The notes: generated by a model not told the origin, from the letters alone. A DNA stretch of 64,000 bases from DAOUAT01 sp964551735 (GCA_964551735.1 CAZKEF010000010.1:1-64000), one strand, 5' to 3'. Positions 34,703 through 42,709 are shown, numbered from the stretch's first letter. A program made the numbers and translations.

Positions 34703-34731
34703 ATTGTAACACAGGGTCACTGGCTTGGCAA
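34703..34731 (-). promoter_or_regulatory. Promoter of the aconitase X-glpK unit
   Basis: On the complement, TTGCCA (34726-34731) and TACAAT (34703-34708) are separated by 17 bases, each one mismatch from consensus. Predicted leader length is about 35 bases. Confidence 0.7.
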
Positions 34732-34773
34732 TGATCTTCTGTCCGCGAAAGATTGAATTGGAAGATAGAACAC

Positions 34774-34801
34774 TATACAAACATGATGCAAAGATTATAA
34801 T
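34774..34801 (+). promoter_or_regulatory. Possible promoter of the DUF4397 gene
   Basis: Consensus TATAAT lies at 34796-34801 with TATACA (34774-34779) 16 bases upstream as a weak -35 box. The leader to GTG 34870 would be about 60 bases. Confidence 0.45.
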
Positions 34802-34869
34802 ACATTCATCAATTGCGTAACGTTTGCAGCAAATGCGAACGTAATATCTTTGAATCAGGAGAGGATACA

Positions 34870-35664
34870 GTGAAAGCGAGTCGTGTATTTCGTGGGTTGT
34901 TGGTTTTGACGATTGTCGGTGGGCTGTTGCTGAGCGCTACCAGTGCCTTTGCGGCGGGCCCGCGGGTTCGTGTGGTTCATGCATCCCCTGATGCCCCGGC
35001 TGTGGATGTGCTTGTGAACGATGGCGTCGCATTCAGCAATGCGCCCTTCAAGGGCATTACCAATTACGCCTCCCTGGCGGCTGGCGAGTACCAGGTCAAG
35101 GTTGTGCCGACCGGCGCTACGACCCCGGTTGTGATTTCGGCGACCCTGGGCCTTGAGGCCGACAAGGATTACACCGTGGTTGCGGTTGGGCAGTTGGCGA
35201 ATATCGAGCCGTTGGTGTTGGTTGACAACAATAGCGCTCCCGCCGCGGGTAAAGCGCACGTGCGTTTCGTCCATGCTTCGCCTGACGCGCCAGCCGTGGA
35301 TATCGCAGTGAAGGGTGGGCCGGTTCTCTTCAGCAATGTGGCGTTCAAGGGTGTGGGTGACTATCTACCGGTGGATGCTGCGACCTATGACCTGGAAGTG
35401 CGCCTGGCTGGCACCAACACGGTTGCCCTGGAAGTTCCTGGCTTGACCCTGAATGCTGGCACCGTGTATACCGTCTTCGCTATGGGGCTGGCTGGTGGCA
35501 CGCCAGCGCTGATGGCAGTGCCCAGCGTGGATGCTACTGCGGCGCCGGGTGTCCTGCCGACGACGGGTGCAACAACCTTGCCGCTGTGGATCCTGGTCAT
35601 CATGAGTGCTGTGTTGGTCATCATCGGCGGTGGGTTACGGCTACAGCGAACCACCGAGCGGTAA
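34870..35664 (+). CDS. Secreted DUF4397 protein with LPxTG-type C-terminus
   Basis: The 264-residue protein has a signal peptide (residues 1-30, cut near AFA). Two DUF4397 domains follow, each opening with RVVHASPDAPAVDV or RFVHASPDAPAVDI. The C-terminus has LPTTG (about residue 227), a hydrophobic helix and a basic tail LRLQRTTER. This is the layout of a sortase substrate. The start is GTG 34870 with AGGAGAGG upstream; the longer frame begins in the leader. The domain function is unknown; a beta-sandwich surface protein is likely. A hairpin at 35712-35741 ends the gene. Confidence 0.85.
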   Translation: MKASRVFRGLLVLTIVGGLLLSATSAFAAGPRVRVVHASPDAPAVDVLVNDGVAFSNAPFKGITNYASLAAGEYQVKVVPTGATTPVVISATLGLEADKDYTVVAVGQLANIEPLVLVDNNSAPAAGKAHVRFVHASPDAPAVDIAVKGGPVLFSNVAFKGVGDYLPVDAATYDLEVRLAGTNTVALEVPGLTLNAGTVYTVFAMGLAGGTPALMAVPSVDATAAPGVLPTTGATTLPLWILVIMSAVLVIIGGGLRLQRTTER

Positions 35665-35711
35665 ATCCAGATACTACTCATAAGAGTTCTCCTCCTTGAG
35701 ATGTGGTAAAT

Positions 35712-35741
35712 GTGGGGGGCGGTGTGGGGACCGCCCCCACA
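35712..35741 (+). terminator. Terminator-like hairpin after the DUF4397 gene
   Basis: GTGGGGGGCGGT and ACCGCCCCCAC pair with one extra G around a short loop. The T-tract is weak (TGATTTA). Confidence 0.6.
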
Positions 35742-35785
35742 TGATTTAACGGGACCGTCGCCAAGGAGAGATGCATGCGTAAGGA

Positions 35786-35815
35786 TTGACAGCGGGCGTT
35801 TGGTCAGGCTATAAT
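35786..35815 (+). promoter_or_regulatory. Consensus sigma-70-type promoter
   Basis: TTGACA (35786-35791) and TATAAT (35810-35815) both match consensus with an 18-base spacer. It drives the small membrane peptide and the EamA gene. Confidence 0.85.
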
Positions 35816-35858
35816 CGTGGTGACTTCTATGTGGATCCACGAGGGGAGAGGTGATTTG

Positions 35859-35981
35859 ATGGCGAAACGTAGGGCTCAGCAGCGCGACTGGCGGGTCATC
35901 GTGTTCCTGGTGTTATCGTTGTTGATCGTGCTCAGCATGATCTTATCCATGTTCCTGCCCGGCATCCAAACGCCGGGTTAA
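35859..35981 (+). CDS. Small single-pass membrane peptide
   Basis: The 40-residue product MAKRRAQQRDWRVIVFLVLS continues as a hydrophobic helix and ends PGIQTPG. It has a basic N-terminus, a GGAGAGGTG site upstream and a consensus promoter. It ends four bases before the EamA start, so the two are probably co-expressed. No function is known. Confidence 0.65.
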   Translation: MAKRRAQQRDWRVIVFLVLSLLIVLSMILSMFLPGIQTPG

Positions 35982-35985
35982 GCAG

Positions 35986-36876
35986 ATGGCCCCAACAACT
36001 GAGGGGCGCGCTGTGCCACCGGCGGCCGCACGGTCAAGCGGCGTGTTGCTGGTTGGGCTGGCGGTGGTGATGTTTTCCACCAGCCCCGTGCTGGTGTTGT
36101 GGGCCGCGCCCCTCAGCCCCTTCGAGATCACGTTGGGCCGCCTGGCGGTTGCCGCAGCCGTGGCCGCACTGCTGGCGCGGCTCAACCATCAGCCGTCGTG
36201 GCCGACGCGGGCCGACTTGCCGCGCTTCGTCGGGTTCGGGTTCATTACGGCGCTCCATTTTCTCAGCTACATCGCTTCGCTCAACTACACCACCATCGCG
36301 CACTCGCTGGCGATCGTGTACACCGCGCCGCTGTTCGTCACCCTGTTCTCGGGTTGGTTTCTCCATGAGCCGATCGCCCCTCGTAAATGGCTGGGTGTCG
36401 CGGTCACGGTGGCAGGCATCGCGATCCTGGCCGGGTTCGAGCCGCGGCTGGATGGCCCGATGATCCTCGGCGATCTGCTGGCGTTGGTGTCGGCGATAAC
36501 GTTTGGGCTCTATTCGGTGGCGGGGCGGTCGCAGCGCGAGCGTTACGGGTTGTTCACGTATGCCGGCACAGTGTACGGGTTGGCCGCGCTATGGGCGCTG
36601 CCGGCTGCGGTGTTCTTCTTCACGCCCGCGGGCTACAACGTCCGTTCGCTGCTGGCCCTGCTGGGCGCGGGCTTGATCCCGCTGGGCGCCGGGCATACGC
36701 TGTACAACGCGGCGCTGCGCCGGACGCACGCCACTACCGTGAACCTGATCGCGACGCAGGAGGTGACAGGCGGCGTGCTGTTGGGCGTGCTGTTGCTGAG
36801 CCAGATCCCGCAGGCCAACGAGATCGCCGGCGCAGCCGTGGCGTTGGTGGGGATCGCGCTGGTATTGAGTCGATAA
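35986..36876 (+). CDS. EamA/DMT-family transporter
   Basis: The 296-residue protein has ten predicted helices in two EamA repeats; GFGFITALHFLSYIASLNYT and TTVNLIATQEVTGGVLLGVL are typical. Substrate unknown. It follows the 40-residue peptide by four bases. Confidence 0.9.
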   Translation: MAPTTEGRAVPPAAARSSGVLLVGLAVVMFSTSPVLVLWAAPLSPFEITLGRLAVAAAVAALLARLNHQPSWPTRADLPRFVGFGFITALHFLSYIASLNYTTIAHSLAIVYTAPLFVTLFSGWFLHEPIAPRKWLGVAVTVAGIAILAGFEPRLDGPMILGDLLALVSAITFGLYSVAGRSQRERYGLFTYAGTVYGLAALWALPAAVFFFTPAGYNVRSLLALLGAGLIPLGAGHTLYNAALRRTHATTVNLIATQEVTGGVLLGVLLLSQIPQANEIAGAAVALVGIALVLSR

Positions 36877-36878
36877 GT

Positions 36879-36905
36879 TGGCTGATTGGTTAGTTGGTAT
36901 ATTGG
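36879..36905. repeat. Short word-repeat spacer
   Basis: The words TTGGCTGATTGGTTAGTTGG repeat TTGG/ATTGG with 3-4 base gaps between the EamA gene and the next gene. Confidence 0.4.
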
Positions 36906-36922
36906 CAGGTTTGGGGTGAGCT

Positions 36923-37225
36923 GTGGCGAAACCGGTAGACTGTCCTTACTTTTTTGGGGATTATCACCGCGGTCGCGAGATCGAGAAATGTCGGCTGATT
37001 GAGCGCAACCGGGAGAATCGACGGCCTTGGCGCCGAGCGCTATGCGACTCGTGTCCGGTCCCGGATATCCTGCGCCAGACGACCTGCAAGCACCTGGCCC
37101 TGGAGGCCGCAGTGGTGCGAAAGTGGGGTCTGCTCGACCGGGTGTCGGTCTACGCGATCTGTACGGAGCACATCATCGAGCTGCCTGACCCCAAACATTG
37201 CCTGCAGTGCGAAGCCGGGACGTAA
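36923..37225 (+). CDS. Cysteine-rich conserved hypothetical protein
   Basis: The 100-residue protein starts at GTG 36923 and contains nine cysteines or so, including CDSCPVPD and KHCLQCE, which suggests metal binding. I do not recognise the family. It is rich in Arg and shows no membrane segment. It is convergent with the aminotransferase gene two bases away. Confidence 0.65.
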   Translation: MAKPVDCPYFFGDYHRGREIEKCRLIERNRENRRPWRRALCDSCPVPDILRQTTCKHLALEAAVVRKWGLLDRVSVYAICTEHIIELPDPKHCLQCEAGT

Positions 37226-37227
37226 AT

Positions 37228-38352
37228 CTACCAGTCTAACAGCACATCAACATGACCCGCCAGCACCCCCAACGCCTCCGGGAAGCTGGCGCGGCCCAGC
37301 CCCAAACGAAAATGGTTGCCCGGCATATCGAACATCTCGCCCGGCACCAGCATGGCCTCCCGCTGCTCCAGCAGTCCTCGGCAGAGGTCAGTCACAGGCA
37401 TTTCCCCCAGCAGCCGCGGGAATGCGACCGACCCGGCCCGCGGGCGCAGCCATTGGAAGCGTTCCGGCCGCTCGGCAAAGAAGCGGTCGGCATGAATGAG
37501 GTTCGCGCGCACGATCGCCAGGTTGCGGCCGGTAATCGCCTCTGTGGCGCGCAGCGCGATGATGCCCAGTGTCTCGCTGGGCGCGCTGGAGCAGATGGTG
37601 GTGTAATCCTTCAGGCTGATACAGCGCGCCAGCATCGCCCGATCGCTCGTCGCCAGCCAGCCGATGCGCAGCCCCGGCAACCCGAACGCCTTCGACAGCC
37701 CGGCCAGGCTGAACGCGCGCTCGTAGAGATCGCAGGCCGCGGGCAGCCGGTCCGCCGGATCGTGCTCCAGCAGCCGATACATCTCATCCGAGAAGAGATA
37801 GAGCCCGTGCTGCGCAGCCAACGCCACGATGGCAGCGAAGTCGCCCCGCGAGGGCAGGTAGCCGGTGGGGTTGTGCGGGAAGTTGACGACGATCAGCCGG
37901 GTTTTGGGCGTGATCAGTTTGGCCAACGAAGTCAGATCCAGCCGCCAGGCGCCGTCTTGCACCGTCAGCGGCCAGCGAACCACCGTGGCACCCAACCCCT
38001 CAGCGATCGCGTACAGCGACTGGTACGCCGGCCACGTGACGATAACTTCATCGCCAGCCCCCAGGAGCGCGTGCATGGCAATGAAGATCGCCTCCTCGGG
38101 CGCGGCCACCAGCACATCATCAGCCGTAATGCCTGCGTATTGGCCGGCGATCGCCTGGCGCAGCAGCGGATGCCCCTGTGACTCGGTGTAGCACAGGCTT
38201 AGAGCCTGCCACAGGCGCTCCGTCTCCGGGTCGGCCAGCGCCAACAGCTCAGCCTGCGCTAACGCTTCGCAGTCGGACGCACTGAGCAGGTAGCGGGCCT
38301 TGAACTCGTGCGCGGCGAAGTAGCGTTCCAGCTTGAAGGGTGTGATCTTCAT
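37228..38352 (-). CDS. PLP-dependent aminotransferase (class I/II)
   Basis: The 374-residue protein is a fold-type I aminotransferase. It has VNFPHNPTGYLPSRGDF, DEMYRLLE and the PLP lysine in SLAGLSKAFGLPGLRIGWLA (about residue 225). C-terminal substrate residues are in HFRLGLGR. The amino acid acted on is unknown. It is three bases downstream of the second UGA-containing lipoprotein gene and probably belongs to the same operon. Confidence 0.88.
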   Translation of the reverse strand: MKITPFKLERYFAAHEFKARYLLSASDCEALAQAELLALADPETERLWQALSLCYTESQGHPLLRQAIAGQYAGITADDVLVAAPEEAIFIAMHALLGAGDEVIVTWPAYQSLYAIAEGLGATVVRWPLTVQDGAWRLDLTSLAKLITPKTRLIVVNFPHNPTGYLPSRGDFAAIVALAAQHGLYLFSDEMYRLLEHDPADRLPAACDLYERAFSLAGLSKAFGLPGLRIGWLATSDRAMLARCISLKDYTTICSSAPSETLGIIALRATEAITGRNLAIVRANLIHADRFFAERPERFQWLRPRAGSVAFPRLLGEMPVTDLCRGLLEQREAMLVPGEMFDMPGNHFRLGLGRASFPEALGVLAGHVDVLLDW

Positions 38353-38355
38353 CTG

Positions 38356-39144
38356 TCAGTTCCCCCGCGCCTGCGAGATCAAGGTCCTGAAGGCTTCGAG
38401 CGCCTGACCACCGGCCGCCAACCGGCCCTGTGGCGCCGCCGGCCCAACAATCTTGAAACTGGGCCGCTGGCGGATGCCTTCACTGCGCCGCGCCTGATCC
38501 TGTGCGGTGATCTCGGCGCGGAACTTGCCGCCATCCAGACAGGCCGCAAAGGCCGCTTCATCTAACCCCAGCTCGCGCGCATAGCTTTTGAGCAGTGCCG
38601 GCCGGTCGCGGGCGTTCCACACCTGGCTCTGCTCCGTGAAGAGGCGGTTGTGCATCGGCCAGAAGTGCTCCGGCGCCTGGTCGCCCGCGCAGTAAGCCGC
38701 CTCGGCCGCGGCCAGCGAACCCTCGCCCAGGTCCAGGTTAGGCCAGAACACCAGCTTGACCTCGCCGGTGTCTACGAACGCTTTGACGAGCTGCGGCTCA
38801 ACAGTCAACACGTGACTGCGGCACGCGCCTCAGAGGAAATCGGAGTAGTCGTAGATCGTGACCGGCGCATCGGCGGGGCCGCGAGCGAAGAGCCCATCGG
38901 CCGTGCGGCTGAAGCCCGCGTCCGCGGCGGCTGCCGGTGGCGGCGCCGCGGTTTCTTGCGGCGCAGGTGCGCTAGTCGCCGTCGCGGACGGCGGAATCAC
39001 CTCAGCCGTGGGCGGCATCAACGCCGCAGTCGGCGGGATCACCTCCGCAGTCGGCGCGGGCGGCGGAGTGGCCCCAGCGCATGCAGCCAACAGCGCGGTC
39101 GCAGCGACTCCTAACAAGAGCCGGCGGATAAACTTGTGAGACAT
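38356..39144 (-). CDS. Selenocysteine-containing DsbA-like lipoprotein (UGAC motif)
   Basis: The reading frame runs from ATG 39144 (GGAGGAG upstream) through an in-frame TGA at 38830-38832 to TGA at 38356, giving 262 residues with Sec105. The N-terminus is a lipoprotein signal with lipobox LAAC, then a Pro/Thr/Ala linker. The thioredoxin-like domain begins VTIYDYSDFL, and the TGA stands where DsbA relatives have the first Cys, giving U-G-A-C. The domain continues through AAYCAGDQAPEHFWPMHNRL to the cis-Pro loop RQRPSF. A 6-bp hairpin with loop CGUGU lies nine to eleven bases after the UGA. It should act outside the membrane in thiol redox chemistry. Confidence 0.82.
38802..38818 (-). promoter_or_regulatory. 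SECIS-like hairpin in the second UGA lipoprotein gene
   Basis: On the complement, CAGTCA and TGACTG pair around CGTGT starting 11 bases after the UGA. Position and GU-containing loop fit bacterial SECIS elements, which SelB binds. Confidence 0.55.
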
Positions 39145-39162
39145 GACGCTCCTCCAGATACG

Positions 39163-39197
39163 AAAAACGTAGCGCAAGATACCATCTTGCGCTACGT
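39163..39197 (-). terminator. Terminator or attenuator between the two UGA lipoprotein genes
   Basis: ACGTAGCGCAAGAT and ATCTTGCGCTACGT form a perfect 14-bp stem around a three-base loop and are followed by a U-tract (A-run 39163-39166 on the plus strand). It lies 20 bases after the stop at 39218 and just before the ribosome binding site of the next gene. A degenerate copy of the stem lies at 7791-7820. Confidence 0.82.
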
Positions 39198-39217
39198 GAC
39201 TAACCTTTCCGGGCTGA

Positions 39218-41209
39218 TCAGTTGGTTGAAGTCTGTGCTGTCAGCAGGTTTTCGATCTTCTTGGCGAAGTCCTGGTAGGGTAGCGCGCCCACCACCCGAT
39301 CTTCTTTGCCTTGAGGCTGGCCTTGCGAGTCAACCCCTTGTAGGACGAACGTGGGCGTACTGCGGATGCCCAGGCGCGTTGCCTCATCTATGTCGCGTTG
39401 GATGGCGGCCTGGGTCGCGGCGTCGGCCAGGCAGGCATCGTAGAGGCCGGCATCCACGCCCAGCGCCAACGCCTGCCGGCGAAACTGGTCGACCGCATCG
39501 CGCGCGCTCGACCAGGTGTTCAGGTTCACAAAGAGCCACTCGTGCAACGCCCAGAACAGCTTCGGGTCCTGCTGACCGGCGCAATAGGCCGCCTTGGAAG
39601 CTGGGAGCGCGTTGGGGTGGATCCCCTCCAGCGGCAGATGACGAAAGATATGAACGACCTTTCCAGTAGCGATATACGCTTCATCCAGAAGCGGACCCGT
39701 CTGCGTGGCATGACGGGCGCAGAACGGTCACTGGAAGTCCGAGAAGTCCACCAGCCGGATGGGCGCGGCCGGATCCCCGCGGTAGAAGTTACCCTCGTCG
39801 TCCACACCTACCGGCAGACGGGCCAGCTTCTCCGCCGAGATGGGGCCCTCTGGATTCGGGATCGCTGCTTGGGGCTTGAGCAGTTCATCAATCGTTTGCT
39901 CAAGTACATCCAGAGTTTGCAGGCCTGGGAATCCCTTGACATCCTCCACCTGCCCCGGCGCCGACAGCTTGATCAGCAGGAATGAGGGGGTGGCGGGCAC
40001 CCCAATTGTCCTCTGGCCGAACAGCAACGCGTTATCCACCTCGGCCTGCGTCCCAGTATCTGCCACGCACGTATCGAATATGGTGCGATCCAGGCCCAGA
40101 CTCTCGGCATAGCGGATCAGCGCAGCCGCATCACCCTCCTGCCACTCAGCCTGCTTTTCGTACAGCAAGCCGCGGAAGTCCCAGAACTTGCCCTGTTTCG
40201 CCGCACACAGCGCACCGACGGCCGCTTGAGGGGCGGTGTCTGGGAATATTTTGAGCACCAGGCGCAGTTGGTTGGTGTCCACGTATTTCGACTTCAGCGT
40301 CGGCTCTACTGTTGCAAAGTGTTGCGCGGCGTCGGCGCTCTTGAAGTCCTCAAAGCTGATCAGAATCAGCAGGGCGTCTGTGGAACCGAGCGTGGGGCTA
40401 CCGTCATAAGTGAAACCGAGCCGCGCCGGATCCGGGTCGAAGAATTCTACCCCGGCCGGGAGTGGGGTCGGCGTGGGCGGCGGGCTTTGGCCGCGCGCGG
40501 CCCTGGCGATCTTGTCCTGGAATTCCTCCAAAGGATAAGCACCGCTGATGAACCAGTTGTTGATGAAGAACGCGGGAGTGCCTTGCACGCCGCGCGCGCC
40601 CCCTTCGGCCAGGTCACGCTGAAGGCGCGCCTCGGTGGCCGGGTCAACGACACAAGCATCGTAGCGAGCGCCGTCAACCCCCAGGCTCAGTGCGGCTTGC
40701 CGGAGCTGTTCAGAGGGGTCTGAGGACGAGCTCCATGAACTCTGGTTCGCGAAAAGCCAACCGTGCATGCCCCAGAACAACTCGGGATCTTCCTGACCGG
40801 CGCAATAGGCGGCCTTGGCCGCGGGCATGCCGTTGGATTGGAACGGATAGAACCGGAAGATGTGAACGACCTGGCCAGTGGCGACGTACGCTTCATCCAG
40901 AAGCGGGCCCGTCTGCAACGCATGACGGGCGCAGAACGGTCACTGGAACTCCGAGAACTCTTCGAATTTCACCGGCGCGTTGAGATCCCCGCGGTAGAAG
41001 TTGCCGTCGGCATCCACACCCACCTGGAGGCCGGACGGGGTGATGCCAGGCGCGTTGCTGGACGGGGGCGCAGAAGTTGCTGGTGGCGCTGTGGTGGTTG
41101 ACAACGGCGGAACTGGCGTGCCAGGCATACATGCAGCGACCAATAGGCCCGCAGCGAGTAGGACCACGCCAAGCCAGGCCAGCCGGTTACGATGAAGCGA
41201 AACGTGCAT
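39218..41209 (-). CDS. Three-domain DsbA-like lipoprotein with two selenocysteines (UPFC motifs)
   Basis: The frame runs from ATG 41209 through in-frame TGA codons at 40940-40942 and 39728-39730 to TGA at 39218, giving 663 residues with Sec90 and Sec494. After a lipoprotein signal (lipobox VAAC) come three thioredoxin-like domains. Domain 1 (about 66-250) has EEFSEFQ-U-PFCARH and cis-Pro GTP at 221. Domain 2 (about 263-440) has no CxxC but keeps ATPSFL. Domain 3 (about 470-663) has VDFSDFQ-U-PFCARH. In DsbA relatives this position is Cys-Pro-(F/Y)-Cys. Both UGA codons are followed by a 7-bp hairpin nine bases downstream. It lies 26 bases after a radical SAM gene. Confidence 0.85.
39695..39718 (-). 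promoter_or_regulatory. SECIS-like hairpin after the second UGA
   Basis: On the complement, GCCCGTC and GACGGGT pair with an inner TGC/GCA stem around CAC. It begins nine bases after the UGA and is nearly identical in sequence to the hairpin after the first UGA, though the loop lacks the usual G. Confidence 0.5.
40907..40930 (-). promoter_or_regulatory. SECIS-like hairpin after the first UGA
   Basis: On the complement, GCCCGTC and GACGGGC form a perfect 7-bp stem. A bulged A, an inner TGC/GCA stem and a GTT loop follow, resembling the bulged upper stem of the E. coli fdhF SECIS. It begins nine bases after the UGA. Confidence 0.6.
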
Positions 41210-41235
41210 AGATCCTCCTGTAAGTGGAGTTGAAT

Positions 41236-42414
41236 TCAATAGACGAACTCGCGGATATCATAGCGCGAGTGTTGCGGCGGATGAGCCGGGTTCAGGGGCC
41301 GTAGCCCAGCACAGATCGCGGCTTTTTGGGCCGAGATTTCGGCATCAGTCAGGGGCGTTACCCCCGCTTCCGCCGCTCTGTGCCCATATTCCGAGCCGGG
41401 ATGATCCACGAACGGCGAGAAATAGATGATATCGCCCTGACCGAGCGGCATGGCGTTCAGGGCGGCAATGGTGTGAGCCACATGGCCGGCCGCGTACTGC
41501 TGGCCTCCGACACCCGTCATCACGATCACGCTGGCCGCGATGCCGGCCCCCTTGAGGGTTGTCACGGCATCCACCACGTCGGCAGCCGCGCCTGGCTTGC
41601 GCAGGAACAGCAACAGCGCGTCGTCGCCGCTCTCCATCCCAATGTAGACTCGCCGCACGCCCCGCTCCGCCAGTTCGGCCCAATCCGCTACCGATTTGCG
41701 ATGGACGTCGAACGCGTCCATGAATGAGTAGATGCCTCCCGCCGGCAGGCCATGCGTCTCGGCGATCACATCCAGCCAGCCGCGCAGCCGGGGCATGGGC
41801 GCGACCAGCGCGTTCGCGTCAGCCAGGAACAGCGATTTGCGCAGCCCGATAGCTGGCCCGAAGAACGACCGCAACGCCGCGATGTGCGCCCGCAGCTCGT
41901 CCGGCGACTTGACCCGAAACGGCCGATCCCGGTAAAAATCGCAGAAGGTGCAGCGGTTATACGAGCAGCCCTCGGTGGCCTGGATCACCAGCGCCAGGTA
42001 TTGGTCGGGCGGCAGGATGCTCACCGGCCGGTAGACTTCCGCGAAACGGGCGGCGTCGGCCTGCAACCTGGCCCAATCCCAGCCCTGTAACACCTTCAGG
42101 CGGGGCTCGCCGACGGCCTGCGCGATCCGGTCGGCCAGGGTGTACGCTGCGGTCAGGAACGCCTGCCTCTCGTCCGGGTGGAGCCAGCGTCGCCGCCGCA
42201 CGCCATCAGCCTCGCGCCATTTGCGCAGCACTCGGTTATCCAGCCCGCGGCGGTAGTTGACCCCCTCCACGAACGCGCCGATCAGCCGGCCGGCCAGGTC
42301 GAACGAGTAGCTCGGCGCCTCGTCACCCACCAGGAGGTTGATGGCCTCCCGACGGATGCGCACGGACACAAGGCCTAAGCCGGGCAGGTCACAGCTCAGG
42401 GGGGCTACCGGCAT
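41236..42414 (-). CDS. Radical SAM protein with Cx4CxxC cluster motif
   Basis: The 392-residue protein has a radical SAM core with the cluster motif CSYNRCTFC (near residue 150), spaced Cx4CxxC instead of the usual CxxxCxxC. It then has VYIGMESGDDALLLFL and VIVMTGVGGQQYA. An N-terminal domain of about 140 residues of unknown type precedes the core. The substrate is unknown. It ends 26 bases before the two-Sec lipoprotein gene on the same strand, so the two are probably co-transcribed. Confidence 0.82.
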   Translation of the reverse strand: MPVAPLSCDLPGLGLVSVRIRREAINLLVGDEAPSYSFDLAGRLIGAFVEGVNYRRGLDNRVLRKWREADGVRRRRWLHPDERQAFLTAAYTLADRIAQAVGEPRLKVLQGWDWARLQADAARFAEVYRPVSILPPDQYLALVIQATEGCSYNRCTFCDFYRDRPFRVKSPDELRAHIAALRSFFGPAIGLRKSLFLADANALVAPMPRLRGWLDVIAETHGLPAGGIYSFMDAFDVHRKSVADWAELAERGVRRVYIGMESGDDALLLFLRKPGAAADVVDAVTTLKGAGIAASVIVMTGVGGQQYAAGHVAHTIAALNAMPLGQGDIIYFSPFVDHPGSEYGHRAAEAGVTPLTDAEISAQKAAICAGLRPLNPAHPPQHSRYDIREFVY

Positions 42415-42570
42415 CTCCGCCCCGGCCGTTTCTGAGCGCTATTCGCGGCGTCTTCGTTCATGCTTCGTATTCAAGATGCAAAAGTGGAGAGATTATAAAT
42501 GAGAACCATCCTTTTGCCTAGTACGCCGGCTTACGCGCGCAAGATCGCTGCGGTATGATCCAGGAAGCAC

Positions 42571-42587
42571 GGCGGTCGCAGACCGCC
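42571..42587. repeat. Palindromic repeat family B, copy 4
   Basis: GGCGGTC-GCA-GACCGCC is a perfect 7-bp stem with the family B core, between the divergent radical SAM and ABC-F genes. Confidence 0.7.
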
Positions 42588-42611
42588 TGCGAGCTGGCAC
42601 GTAATATCTGA

Positions 42612-42669
42612 CCACCAACGACGGGGATCCAACCTCCAACTTCCAACCTCTAACTTCTCGTTTCCAGCT
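42612..42669. repeat. Word-repeat spacer upstream of the ABC-F gene
   Basis: Variants of CCAACCTCCAACTTCCAAC repeat over about 50 bases. A TATAAT at 42678-42683 just after it is a likely -10 box for the ABC-F gene, without a good -35. Confidence 0.5.
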
Positions 42670-42709
42670 TCCGGTATTATAATGTGACCTGTTTGGAGCA
42701 AACTGCTGT

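Noticed and set aside
38830..40942. The three in-frame TGA codons as simple nonsense mutations (three pseudogenes)
   Set aside because: All three fall exactly at the first redox Cys position, the downstream parts keep full domain conservation, and each is followed by a hairpin.
38830..40942. UGA read as tryptophan genome-wide
   Set aside because: Many normal genes in the window end in TGA, the tRNA-Trp anticodon is CCA, and the position calls for Cys or Sec, not Trp.
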